This document shows, piece by piece, positions 1 to 7,656 of a stretch of 64,000 nucleotides of DNA (position 1 is the stretch's first letter; each line of letters opens with the position of its first letter). The position numbers were made by a program, and so were the translations under genes. This DNA comes from Verrucomicrobiota bacterium. GTDB taxonomy: Bacteria > Verrucomicrobiota > Verrucomicrobiia > Opitutales > Opitutaceae. The notes below the pieces were generated by a model. That model made no database searches. It was not told the DNA's origin and saw only the letters and a program-made list of their open reading frames with translations. The stretch spans positions 27,604-91,603 of the forward strand of contig JAPLTN010000052.1 in assembly GCA_026398135.1 (NCBI GenBank), written 5' to 3'.

Positions 1-1
1 G

Positions 2-40
2 CGGGTCTCCGAACCTATCGCCGCCCGGCTGGGTGTTTGA
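2..40 (+). CDS. 3' end of an upstream gene (cut by window edge)
   Basis: Only the last dozen codons are visible, reading RVSEPIAARLGV followed by TGA. The frame is open to the window edge. Cytidylate kinase genes (cmk) often precede plsC, so this could be a cmk tail, but twelve residues cannot prove it. The stop lies 58 nt before the plsC start, which fits a shared transcript. Confidence 0.35.
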   Translation, partial: RVSEPIAARLGV

Positions 41-98
41 GCGGAACGGCATCGAGCCAAGGTAACCCGCAGGCCAATTCAATTCCTTCGTTTCAGCC

Positions 99-761
99 AT
101 GTCCGCCCGAGAATCGTTCGCCCAGCTCCGCATGGAGCCGATGTATGGGTTTTTCCATTATTTTCTGAATTGCGTTCATGAGGCGCTGTTTCGCGGCGAA
201 GTCGCCGGGTTGGAGAACTTGCCGGGTGACGGGGCCTTCCTCGTCGCGGCCAACCACGCCAGCCATTTGGACCCGCCGTTCATCGGCGCGGTGATGCCGC
301 GGCAGATGGCGTTTTTTGCCCGTAAAACGCTCTGGTCGCCCGGCCTCGGGGCGTGGTGGATGGACGGGGTGGGGGCGATTCCGGTGGACCGCGACGGAGC
401 GGACTTGGCGGCAATCAAGCGCGTATTGGGCACCTTGGCGGCGGGGCGGCCTATCGCGCTGTTTCCCGAGGGCACGCGTTCGCCGGACGGCAAGCTCCAG
501 CCGGCCAAGGGCGGGGTCGGCATGATCGTGTGCAAATCGAAGGTGCCGGTGGTGCCGTGCCGGATTTTTAACAGCCACATCGCGTTTGGGCGCGGCGGTG
601 GGTTTCGGCCAGGCACCCAGGTGCACATAGTCTTTGGCCCCGCGCTGCGACCGGCCGATTACGATAGCCCGGCGGATGGCAAGGAGCGCTACCAGCGCGC
701 CAGCGAACGCATCATGACGGCTATCGCGGCGCTGGGTGAGCCTCCGTTGGTGGTGGTTTAG
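99..761 (+). CDS. plsC: 1-acyl-sn-glycerol-3-phosphate acyltransferase
   Basis: The 220-aa product acylates lysophosphatidic acid to phosphatidic acid at the inner membrane in phospholipid synthesis. The acyltransferase HX4D motif is visible as NHASHLD (H53, D58). The acceptor-binding block FPEGTRS follows at residues 122-128, and a VPVVPCRI strand comes after it. Length and motif spacing match the short PlsC/LPLAT family. No long N-terminal membrane anchor is evident beyond an amphipathic first 30 residues. It follows an upstream gene closely on the same strand and is separated by about 180 nt from the next gene. Confidence 0.93.
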   Translation: MSARESFAQLRMEPMYGFFHYFLNCVHEALFRGEVAGLENLPGDGAFLVAANHASHLDPPFIGAVMPRQMAFFARKTLWSPGLGAWWMDGVGAIPVDRDGADLAAIKRVLGTLAAGRPIALFPEGTRSPDGKLQPAKGGVGMIVCKSKVPVVPCRIFNSHIAFGRGGGFRPGTQVHIVFGPALRPADYDSPADGKERYQRASERIMTAIAALGEPPLVVV

Positions 762-943
762 TCGCTCACTAAAATTTGGCTTTGATCAAATTGCCTGCCC
801 GCTTGCGCCGAAGTTGGCCCGGCATAAGCTAGGTGAGTCGGTGTTCCTGTTCTGCCGTTAGATTCGTCTCATCGAGGCGGGTTGACCGGCCTAAAGTCCA
901 TCAACCGGTGCACGGGCACCCCCAGCTCGAAAGGTCATTAATC

Positions 944-1357
944 ATGAAACTCTCGCAACTGCTCGCTTCCCGTTCCGATTTAGTGCGTCAGGCCACTCTG
1001 GCCAACGCCGCCTTCGCCTATACGACGTTTGCCGCCATGGATCAAAGGATCCAACGCGGTGGTTTACAGGGCCCGGTGCGTTTCCTGGGCATAGATCCCG
1101 CCGCTGAACGCTACAGTCCGCAGATTGTCGCTTTGGGCGGCAGCCAGGCGGTGTTGGATGAACATTTCGACGAGGCAGACCTCGTGAAATGGGCCGATGC
1201 CTTGGCTTATGTTTCCGAGGAAGGTACGACTGAGTTTGAGTTCCGTTTGGAAGAATTAACGGGGCGTTTTTCGCCTGCTTTGGAAGATACGCTGCGTCGG
1301 GCCGGAGTGCAGCTAGACTCGGCTGGGCTCGGTAATATTGAGCCAAAGCTCCGATAG
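944..1357 (+). CDS. hypothetical protein, 137 aa
   Basis: No family is recognised. The ATG at 944 was chosen because GAAAGG lies about 10 nt upstream. An in-frame start at 833 would add a basic, Cys/Arg-rich stretch that does not look like protein. The product is soluble and mildly acidic, with an N-terminal helix (MKLSQLLASRSDLVRQ) and an FEFRLEELTGRFSP segment that suggests an alpha/beta fold. There is no signal peptide or membrane segment. It ends 35 nt before a strong bidirectional terminator, so it is probably monocistronic. Confidence 0.6.
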   Translation: MKLSQLLASRSDLVRQATLANAAFAYTTFAAMDQRIQRGGLQGPVRFLGIDPAAERYSPQIVALGGSQAVLDEHFDEADLVKWADALAYVSEEGTTEFEFRLEELTGRFSPALEDTLRRAGVQLDSAGLGNIEPKLR

Positions 1358-1391
1358 GTTAAGTCGGCACAGGGTTTGATTTGAAATAACG

Positions 1392-1424
1392 AAAAAGCCG
1401 GGGCTTCGCGGCCCCGGCTTTTTT
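1392..1424. terminator. bidirectional Rho-independent terminator
   Basis: A perfect 8-bp GC stem (1397-1404 with 1411-1418) closes a TTCGCG loop. It is flanked by an A-tract on the left and a T-tract on the right, so it can stop transcription on both strands. It lies between two convergent genes, the 137-aa hypothetical gene and trpS. Confidence 0.9.
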
Positions 1425-1447
1425 ATGGAGATTTTGAGTTATGGTGT

Positions 1448-2416
1448 TCAGCGCAAGCCGCAGGCGCGGCGGGCGCGGTCGAGCACGGGGGCGGCGACGG
1501 CGCGGGCTTTGGCAGCGCCGTCTTGGAGAGTTTTTTCCACGTGATCGAGGTTGGCCACCAACTCGGCGCGGCGGGCGCGCGCGGGCGCGAAATGGGTCCA
1601 GACTTGCTCGAAGAGGATTTTTTTGAGGTCGCCGTAGCCGAGGCCGCCGGCGCGGAGTTTTTCCTCGGTCTCGGCGGCGAGGGTGGGCTCGGCGACGACT
1701 TTGAGCAGGCGGATGGCGATGTTTTGGTCGGCGTCGGGTTTGGGTTCGGCCGGGGTGCGCGAATCCATGGGGATGCCCATGATTTTTTTGCGCGTGGCTT
1801 TTTCCTCTCCGAAGAGTTCGAGGGTGTTGCCGTAGCTTTTGCTCATCTTCTGTCCGTCAAGGCCGGGGACGACGGCGGACTCGTCGCGGATCACCGACTC
1901 GGGAATGGTGAAGGTTTCGCCGTAGCTGAGGTTGAACTTGATCGCCATGTCGCGGGTCATCTCGACGTGTTGCTTTTGATCGCGACCAACGGGCACGTGG
2001 GTGGTGTTAAAGAGCAGGATGTCCGCCGCCATGAGCACGGGGTAGGTGAAGAGGCCGACGTTGGCGGCGATGCCGCGGGCGGTCTTGTCTTTGTAGCTGT
2101 GGGCGCGTTCCAGCAGGCCCATGGGGGCGAGGGTGCCGAGCATCCAGGCGAGTTCGCAGACCTCGGGCACATCGCTTTGGCGCCAGAGCACGGCTTTGGC
2201 GGGGTCGAGGCCGCAGGCCAGCCAGTCGAGGGCGACGCCGAGGGTGTAGTCACGGCGTTTTTGCGGATCGAGCAGGGAGGTCATCGAGTGGTAGTCCGCG
2301 ATGAAGTAGTAGCAGTCGCCCGGCTGGTCCTGCGCGGCGATGGCCGGCTGCATCGCGCCGAGGTAGTTGCCGAGGTGGAGAATGCCGGAGGGCTGGATGC
2401 CGGTGAGGGTGCGCAT
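1448..2416 (-). CDS. trpS: tryptophanyl-tRNA synthetase
   Basis: Class I aminoacyl-tRNA synthetase that charges tRNA-Trp in the cytoplasm. With the ATG at 2416 the product is 322 aa, the usual bacterial TrpS length. The HIGH-equivalent is HLGN at residues 14-17, inside PSGILHLGNYLGA. The GRDQKQH active-site loop is at 144-150 and KMSKS at 190-194. A TTG 45 nt further upstream would add a segment that TrpS proteins lack, so the internal ATG was preferred. It is convergent with the preceding gene across a shared terminator. Confidence 0.95.
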   Translation of the reverse strand: MRTLTGIQPSGILHLGNYLGAMQPAIAAQDQPGDCYYFIADYHSMTSLLDPQKRRDYTLGVALDWLACGLDPAKAVLWRQSDVPEVCELAWMLGTLAPMGLLERAHSYKDKTARGIAANVGLFTYPVLMAADILLFNTTHVPVGRDQKQHVEMTRDMAIKFNLSYGETFTIPESVIRDESAVVPGLDGQKMSKSYGNTLELFGEEKATRKKIMGIPMDSRTPAEPKPDADQNIAIRLLKVVAEPTLAAETEEKLRAGGLGYGDLKKILFEQVWTHFAPARARRAELVANLDHVEKTLQDGAAKARAVAAPVLDRARRACGLR

Positions 2417-2505
2417 GAAAGGGAGGCGGGTAAGGTGGGGCGAAGCGGTGCCAGGTTTCAATCCGTGGTTTGGCGATGAGCCGATCGGGCAGGCGGTGGG
2501 GCGGT

Positions 2506-3399
2506 TTAGCCAAGGATGGTGAGCACAATGCCGGTCAAGATGCCGAGCACGGGCACGATTTTTTGGCGACCGTTGGCCTCTTTAAGCAACCAGACGCTGC
2601 CGGCAAAGGCCACCAAGGTGCTGCCTCGCCTCAGGCTGGAAACCAGCGAGACGAGGGCCTCGGGGTTGCGCAGCGCGTCGAAGTAGAGGAAGTCCGCCAC
2701 CAGCAGGCCGGTTGAGATACCGATAATGCTCCAGCGCCATTGGAAGGTCTTGCGCGGCCACCAGCGGAGTTTCCAGCCCACCGCCAAAGGCAGAAAAAGC
2801 AGTGCGAGGTAGATCGAGAACCAGCACTGAACGGTGGCGGCGGTGAAACCGTTTCGACCAAGCAGAAATTTGTCATATAGGCCGCTGACCGCGCCAATCA
2901 GCGTGCCGGCCAGCAGCCAGCCTATCCAGGGGTTTTTATGGAAATGAACGCCCTCGCGAGCTCCGGCTAGCGAGAGGCTGAAAAAGGAAACCAGGGTCAC
3001 GCCCACGCCGAGAAACTCCAACCCGGTGGGCCGTTCACCGAGGATAAGGAGCGCGCCAAACAGGGTCCACATCGGCCCGGTTGCCCGGATCGGTGCGGCC
3101 AGCGACAGCGGCAGGTTTTTCAGTGCGAAATAACTGCACAGCCAGGAAGCGGCCACGATGGCGGATTTCAGCAGAAGCTGGAGATGTTGCCCGGCGGTGA
3201 GGGCATCGACGTGCAGCACGGCCGGTAGCGCCGCGCCGCTGCCTGCGATGGCGAGCAGCACGAGCCAGATCAACGCACTGCAAACGTTGGCCAGAAACAG
3301 CACCGGGAGCACGGCGTTGTCGCGTACCGCGTGCTTGGTACTCAGGTCGTAGAACCCGAGGAACAGGGCGGATAGAAGACTGGCGGCGATCCATGGCAT
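2506..3399 (-). CDS. EamA/DMT-superfamily transporter
   Basis: The 297-aa hydrophobic protein has about ten predicted membrane helices arranged as two halves, as in EamA drug/metabolite exporters. It begins MPWIAASLLSALFLGFYDLS, a typical first DMT helix. The second half includes the SLVSSLRRGSTLVAF segment before the last two helices. The start at 3399 was preferred because GGAAG lies 6-10 nt upstream; a longer frame reaches 3450. The substrate cannot be told from sequence. It lies upstream of trpS on the same strand, with an 89-nt gap. Confidence 0.8.
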   Translation of the reverse strand: MPWIAASLLSALFLGFYDLSTKHAVRDNAVLPVLFLANVCSALIWLVLLAIAGSGAALPAVLHVDALTAGQHLQLLLKSAIVAASWLCSYFALKNLPLSLAAPIRATGPMWTLFGALLILGERPTGLEFLGVGVTLVSFFSLSLAGAREGVHFHKNPWIGWLLAGTLIGAVSGLYDKFLLGRNGFTAATVQCWFSIYLALLFLPLAVGWKLRWWPRKTFQWRWSIIGISTGLLVADFLYFDALRNPEALVSLVSSLRRGSTLVAFAGSVWLLKEANGRQKIVPVLGILTGIVLTILG

Positions 3400-3554
3400 G
3401 AAAACTTCCAGCTGTGCCAAGAAGCCCCCCGCCGCACAAGACGTGAGCAACTTCCGCGCGGAAAACCTGCCGCGTTGAATCTGCCGCGCAGTTTCCCGTG
3501 CGGAATGTTTCCCGATGATGCGTCCGCGATGTGCCCATCCCGCCCGACACCGCC

Positions 3555-3579
3555 GACAAAGTAACCTATTAGGTTACTT
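3555..3579. repeat. GTAACC palindrome, copy 1
   Basis: AAGTAACCTA and TAGGTTACTT form a perfect 10-bp inverted repeat around a single T (3559-3579). The preceding GACA is shared with a second copy at 43351-43379. It lies in the divergent spacer between the DMT transporter and prfC, so it could be a dispersed repeat or an operator. Confidence 0.7.
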
Positions 3580-3696
3580 GATGCTTGGGGCGGCGGGGTG
3601 AGTGTTGGGCGGAAGGGCGATTGTTGGCGATGATGGCTCGGTGGTGTTTTGCCCTTTCCCTTGCCGCTTGCGCCGCGTGTGCTCTCGCGTTTCGCC

Positions 3697-5337
3697 ATGA
3701 CGCCCGCCCAGGAAATCGCCCGCCGCCGCACCTTCGCCATCATCTCTCACCCGGATGCCGGTAAAACCACGCTGACTGAAAAGTTCCTGCTCTACGGCAA
3801 CGCCATTCACCTCGCCGGCTCCGTCACCGCCCGCAAACAACAGCGCTCCACCACCTCCGACTGGATGGAACTAGAGAAGCAGCGCGGCATCTCGATCTCC
3901 TCGACCGTCCTGCAATTCGATTATCAGGGCTACGCGGTCAACCTGCTCGATACGCCCGGCCACAAGGATTTCTCCGAGGATACTTACCGGGTGCTGACTG
4001 CGGTGGACGCCGCGCTGATGGTGATCGATTCGGCCAAGGGCATCGAGCCCCAGACGCGCAAGCTTTTCGAGGTCTGCCGTCGTCGCGGCATCCCGATTTT
4101 CACGTTCTTCAACAAGTGCGACCGGCCCACCCAGAATCCGCTCGAATTGATCGACGAGTTGGAGCGCGTGCTCGGGCTCGCGCCGTGTCCCCTGACCTGG
4201 CCGCTGGGCAATGGGCCGACCTTTCGCGGCGTGTTCGACCGGCGCTCCAGCGAGGTCCATCTTTTCGAACGCGTGCCGGGCGGGGCCTTCCGCGCTCCGG
4301 TAAATGTCACCGGTCTTTCCGATCCGGTGGTGCGCAATAAATTCGACGACGTCACTTACGAGGAAATCACCGAGCAGATCGCCATGCTGGACGGCGCGAC
4401 CGCCCCTTTCGATCTCGCCGCCGTGCATGCCGGCAAGCAGACACCGGTGTTTTTCGGGTCGGCGGTGAACAACTTTGGCGTGCAGCTGTTGCTGGAGGGT
4501 TTTTTGAAAAACTCGATTTCACCGACGCACCGGCGCTCCGTCACCATCGCGGCTCCGGGCGCGCCCGCGCCGACCGAGGCCAAGGTGGTGCCGATCGAGC
4601 ATCCAAAGTTTTCCGGTTTCGTTTTCAAGATCCAGGCCAACATGGATCCCAAGCACCGGGATCGCATCGCCTTCATCCGCGTCTGTTCCGGCAAGTTCGA
4701 GCGCGACATGGTGGTGACCCATCAGCGCACCGGCAAACAGGTGCGGCTATCCTCCGCGCACCGGCTTTTCGGACAGGAACGCGAGACGGTGGACGTGGCC
4801 TGGCCGGGTGACGTGATTGGCTTGGTGGGTCATGACGCCTTCGGCATCGGCGATACCCTGACCGAGGATCGCACCATCGCCTTCGACGAAATCCCCCGGT
4901 TTCCGAGCGAAGTCTTCGCCTACATTTTCAATCCGACTTCCTCGGACGCCAAAAAATACCGGACCGGTTTGGAGCAGCTTCTGCAGGAGGGCGTGGTGCA
5001 GTCCTTCATGCCGCGCAACGCCCCGCCGGGCGCGACTTTGCTGGCGGCGGTGGGGCCGCTCCAGTTCGAGGTGGTGCAGTCTCGTCTCAAGTCCGAATAC
5101 AACGCCGAGTGCAAACTCGAGGCCACCCCGTGGACGCAGCTGCGCTGGCTTTCGCCGCATCCCAGCCTGGCCAATCCGAACGCGCTGGTGGTGGCGAGCG
5201 GCGTGGCCTTCGGCGCGGATAAATTCGGGCACCCGATCGTGCTCTTTCCCAACGACTGGACGCGCGAGTATTTCATCGAGAAAAATCCCGATCTGAAACT
5301 CCACGAGATGCCGATCGAGCAGACGGCGGAAGCGTAG
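3697..5337 (+). CDS. prfC: peptide chain release factor 3 (RF3 GTPase)
   Basis: The 546-aa translational GTPase removes RF1/RF2 from the ribosome after peptide release. The P-loop HPDAGKTT, G3 motif DTPGHKDF and G4 motif NKCD are all present. They are followed by RF3-specific features such as the KGIEPQTRKLFEVCR stretch and a C-terminal domain ending in NDWTREYFIEKNP. The ATG at 3697 was chosen because family members begin a few residues before the first strand (RRTFAIISHPDAG). Upstream in-frame codons from 3649 encode an unlikely proline-rich leader. It is divergent from the DMT gene. Confidence 0.96.
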   Translation: MTPAQEIARRRTFAIISHPDAGKTTLTEKFLLYGNAIHLAGSVTARKQQRSTTSDWMELEKQRGISISSTVLQFDYQGYAVNLLDTPGHKDFSEDTYRVLTAVDAALMVIDSAKGIEPQTRKLFEVCRRRGIPIFTFFNKCDRPTQNPLELIDELERVLGLAPCPLTWPLGNGPTFRGVFDRRSSEVHLFERVPGGAFRAPVNVTGLSDPVVRNKFDDVTYEEITEQIAMLDGATAPFDLAAVHAGKQTPVFFGSAVNNFGVQLLLEGFLKNSISPTHRRSVTIAAPGAPAPTEAKVVPIEHPKFSGFVFKIQANMDPKHRDRIAFIRVCSGKFERDMVVTHQRTGKQVRLSSAHRLFGQERETVDVAWPGDVIGLVGHDAFGIGDTLTEDRTIAFDEIPRFPSEVFAYIFNPTSSDAKKYRTGLEQLLQEGVVQSFMPRNAPPGATLLAAVGPLQFEVVQSRLKSEYNAECKLEATPWTQLRWLSPHPSLANPNALVVASGVAFGADKFGHPIVLFPNDWTREYFIEKNPDLKLHEMPIEQTAEA

Positions 5338-5590
5338 CGCGGGGCACCGTCCTTGGCGAAAAACCAAGCTGGAACTGATGTCTACCTGACACCTGCTCGG
5401 GTTTGGCGATGCCTTTGCCGGTGGTGATCAGATTGGGTAACCTTGCAACAGAGCAAATGCAGCATGTTACGGCCCGATCAGAATTTCTAACCCGCACCTT
5501 ATTTTAGCCAGCCATCGGCTCGACCCATCGGTTCGACGCCCCCCATTGGAATTTAACGGAGCAACGCCTTAATAATAAAAATATCCCATG

Positions 5591-5623
5591 CTAAAAAAGG
5601 GCGGTGTCAATGTAGGTGCTCAC
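5591..5623 (-). pseudogene. remnant of a PIN-type toxin gene start
   Basis: A GTG overlaps the stop of the preceding Phd-type antitoxin (GTGA overlap) and opens a 10-codon frame reading V/MSTYIDTALF before TAG. A short hydrophobic strand ending in an Asp (YIDT) is how PIN-domain toxins begin. The position and overlap are those of a toxin gene. Nothing PIN-like continues in the roughly 250 nt that follow to the prfC stop, so the toxin is deleted or replaced. Confidence 0.55.
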
Positions 5624-5862
5624 CGGTCACCCCGGTCGTGGTCAACGACGGCCCGGGCGTCACCAGACACCGGGCCGTCGGGGAAAAGGCGGTGAAGCCG
5701 GTCGAGGCGGTCGAGGGGCGCGGGTTTCTTACGCCTGCGGACGGGGGACAGGGTGGCGAAGGGCAGGCCGCGCTTGGTGATGGTGACGGCCTCGCCTTCG
5801 TGAATCCACTTGGAGATGGCGGCGAAATCGTTGCGCAGATCGGCGACGGTGGCAGTCTTCAT
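5620..5862 (-). CDS. Phd/YefM-type antitoxin, orphan
   Basis: The 80-aa protein begins MKTATVADLRNDFAAISKWI and continues EGEAVTITKRGLPFATLSP. That is the N-terminal DNA-binding Phd/YefM fold, with the E-G-E-x-V-x-I-T-K-R-G strand-turn. The C-terminal half (RLFPDGPVSGDARAVVDHDR) is the charged toxin-binding tail. The expected toxin reading frame overlaps its stop but ends after ten codons, so this antitoxin appears to have lost its partner. The 257 nt between it and prfC hold no other credible gene. Confidence 0.75.
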   Translation of the reverse strand: MKTATVADLRNDFAAISKWIHEGEAVTITKRGLPFATLSPVRRRKKPAPLDRLDRLHRLFPDGPVSGDARAVVDHDRGDR

Positions 5863-6118
5863 GATGAGAGCAAAGCTATCACTAAACGATCATCACCCCG
5901 CCTCTGTGGCTCAAAGGCATAAACCATTCCCCATGGCCGCCCGGAAGCAGAATCTAGAATAGCAAAACCAAGAAATCACCCAACTGCGCGATGGGCTCCT
6001 CCCCATGCGCATGAACGGCCAGGTGGCCCTGACGTCGCAGGAGTGGGGCGCAAAAAAACCGCCGCTGGAGACGGCGGCGGGAACAATGCAGACGAACCCA
6101 AAGGGTTTATCAGGTGGC

Positions 6119-6964
6119 TCAGGTGGCGTTGTAACGCTGGCTGACCTGCTGGTAGCGGGTGGCGGCGGTCGAGCAAAGCTCCGGGAGTTTTTCCAAGGAG
6201 AGGCCGAGGCGGGTGGACACTTCGGGGTCGATGACGGTTTCCACGGTGCGGCCCTCCAGGCCGGCCTCGATGCTCTTGGCGATTTGGTTCGCGACATACG
6301 TTACATCGCAAACGACCTCGTGCGGAACCTCGGGTTGGTGGTGGTAGCCGATGGCCTGGGCGACTCGCTCGGGCAGCTGCCAGTGACGGGCTATCAGGCC
6401 GCCGAGCTCGGCGTGATGGACTTTGAGGATGAGCATCTCGGCTTCAAGGCGGCCGATTTTTTCGACCTCCTGGGCTTGTTGGATGTAGCCCAGAATTTTG
6501 GGGTCGATGAAGCGACCCATGACGAGTTTGCCCACGTCGTGCAGCAGGGCGGCGGTGAAGCTTTCCGGCGGTATGTCTTGCCGGCAGAACCCCGGCAGCA
6601 CCTCGGCAGCCACGGCAGCGGCCACGGAGTGACGCCACAGTCCGCCTTCGTCCAGCCCGTAGGCGGGAATCTGTTTTTGCAGGAGAGGCTTGGCACCGGT
6701 GGCCACGGCCATGCTCAAAATACGGGCGGCACCCAGGCGCAGCACGGCTTCTCCCACGGTTCCGACCTTGGTTTTGCCGGCCTCTGCGGCGGAATTGGCC
6801 GCGCGGAGGAGTTTCACCGTCAGAGCCTGGTCGAAATCGATGAGCGCGACCACGTCATCCATGTGGTAATCGGGTGAACTCACTAACTGCGCCAGCCGGA
6901 CGGTGCTGGCCGGCAGAGGGGCCAGGTCGTTCGCTTGTTGGATTAGCTCATCGATGTTGATCAT
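6119..6964 (-). CDS. HDOD-domain protein
   Basis: The 281-aa single-domain HDOD protein is a degenerate HD-type signalling module, usually tied to motility, cell cycle or cyclic-nucleotide responses. LPASTVRLAQLVSSPDYHMDD and VLRLGAARILSMAV are the typical early helices. LLHDVGKLVMG near residue 145 keeps an HD pair, unlike the second HDOD protein at 12 kb. No other output domain is attached. It follows sufT with a 43-nt gap on the same strand, so it may be co-transcribed with the suf genes. Any functional link to Fe-S assembly is inference. Confidence 0.88.
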   Translation of the reverse strand: MINIDELIQQANDLAPLPASTVRLAQLVSSPDYHMDDVVALIDFDQALTVKLLRAANSAAEAGKTKVGTVGEAVLRLGAARILSMAVATGAKPLLQKQIPAYGLDEGGLWRHSVAAAVAAEVLPGFCRQDIPPESFTAALLHDVGKLVMGRFIDPKILGYIQQAQEVEKIGRLEAEMLILKVHHAELGGLIARHWQLPERVAQAIGYHHQPEVPHEVVCDVTYVANQIAKSIEAGLEGRTVETVIDPEVSTRLGLSLEKLPELCSTAATRYQQVSQRYNAT

Positions 6965-7007
6965 GGGGTAATTTAAGGGTTGGGATGAGCTCCTTATAGA
7001 AGAGGGC

Positions 7008-7556
7008 CTAGATGAGGCCGAGCTTCATTTTGCCCTCTTCGCTGATCATGGACTGGTTCCAGGTGGGCTCCCAGACGATGCGCACGTCGGCCATGCTGAG
7101 ACCGGGCACGAGCAGCAGTTTGCCCTTGGCGTCCTCGGCGATGGCGGGGCCCATGCCGCAACCTGGGGCGGTGAGGGTCATGGCGACATCGGCCTTGTAG
7201 CCGGTGTCGGACTTGGTGACGTCGAGCGAGTAAACGAGGCCGAGGTCCACGATGTTTACCGGGATTTCGGGGTCGTAAACTTTGCGCAGCTGGTCCCAGA
7301 GCGCCTCGGGGTCGGGCGCGCCGTCGGCGAGGGTGGCGGCCTGGACGGCGTGGTCTGTGACCGTCTCGCCAATGGCGTCGGCGTCTTTGCCATCGATGCG
7401 GTAGAGGCCGGCGTCGCCCTGTACGGTGTAGGTGCCGCCGAGGACCTGATGGATGAAGACCTTCGCGCCGGCGAAGAGCGTGTGTTTGTCGCCCGAAGGG
7501 ATTTGGGTGACGACGATGTCGCGGGATAGGATGCGGTCTTTGGAGGCGGAGGACAT
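7008..7556 (-). CDS. sufT: SufT-type Fe-S assembly protein (DUF59/MIP18)
   Basis: The 182-aa protein is an Fe-S cluster assembly or maturation accessory factor. The DUF59 core is in the C-terminal half: LRKVYDPEIPVNIVDLGLVY, then the TLTAPGCGMGP loop holding the conserved Cys, and VRIVWEPTWNQSMIS near the end. The N-terminal 90 residues match the extension seen in SufT proteins. It lies directly downstream of sufD. The spacer between them is filled with heptamer repeats rather than ordinary sequence. Confidence 0.9.
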   Translation of the reverse strand: MSSASKDRILSRDIVVTQIPSGDKHTLFAGAKVFIHQVLGGTYTVQGDAGLYRIDGKDADAIGETVTDHAVQAATLADGAPDPEALWDQLRKVYDPEIPVNIVDLGLVYSLDVTKSDTGYKADVAMTLTAPGCGMGPAIAEDAKGKLLLVPGLSMADVRIVWEPTWNQSMISEEGKMKLGLI

Positions 7557-7570
7557 GGGCGGGAAGAAAA

Positions 7571-7652
7571 GTAGCGTGTAGCGAGTAGTGGGTAGCGAGC
7601 AGGTTCGGAGCAGGCGATTGGTGGGCCCGCTTACTCGCTACCCGCCACTGGA
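7571..7652. repeat. heptanucleotide repeat array between sufD and sufT
   Basis: From 7571 the sequence runs as 7-nt units: GTAGCGT, GTAGCGA, GTAGTGG, GTAGCGA, then a decayed unit. Inverted units (GTGGCGG, GTAGCGA on the other strand) follow at about 7627-7652, so the spacer contains both orientations and could fold. The same heptamer family recurs at 8989, 11366, 37246, 38766 and 49552. Confidence 0.75.
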
Positions 7653-7656
7653 TACT

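Noticed and set aside
1523..2479. Long open frame opposite trpS (318 codons, plus strand)
   Set aside because: It is the antisense shadow of trpS in high-GC DNA. The translation is Gly/Val/Asp-rich without domain logic, and trpS is unmistakable.
5338..5590. Possible continuation of a PIN toxin after the 10-codon stub
   Set aside because: Reading all minus frames gives no PIN motifs (no second acid cluster), and the frames contain several stops.
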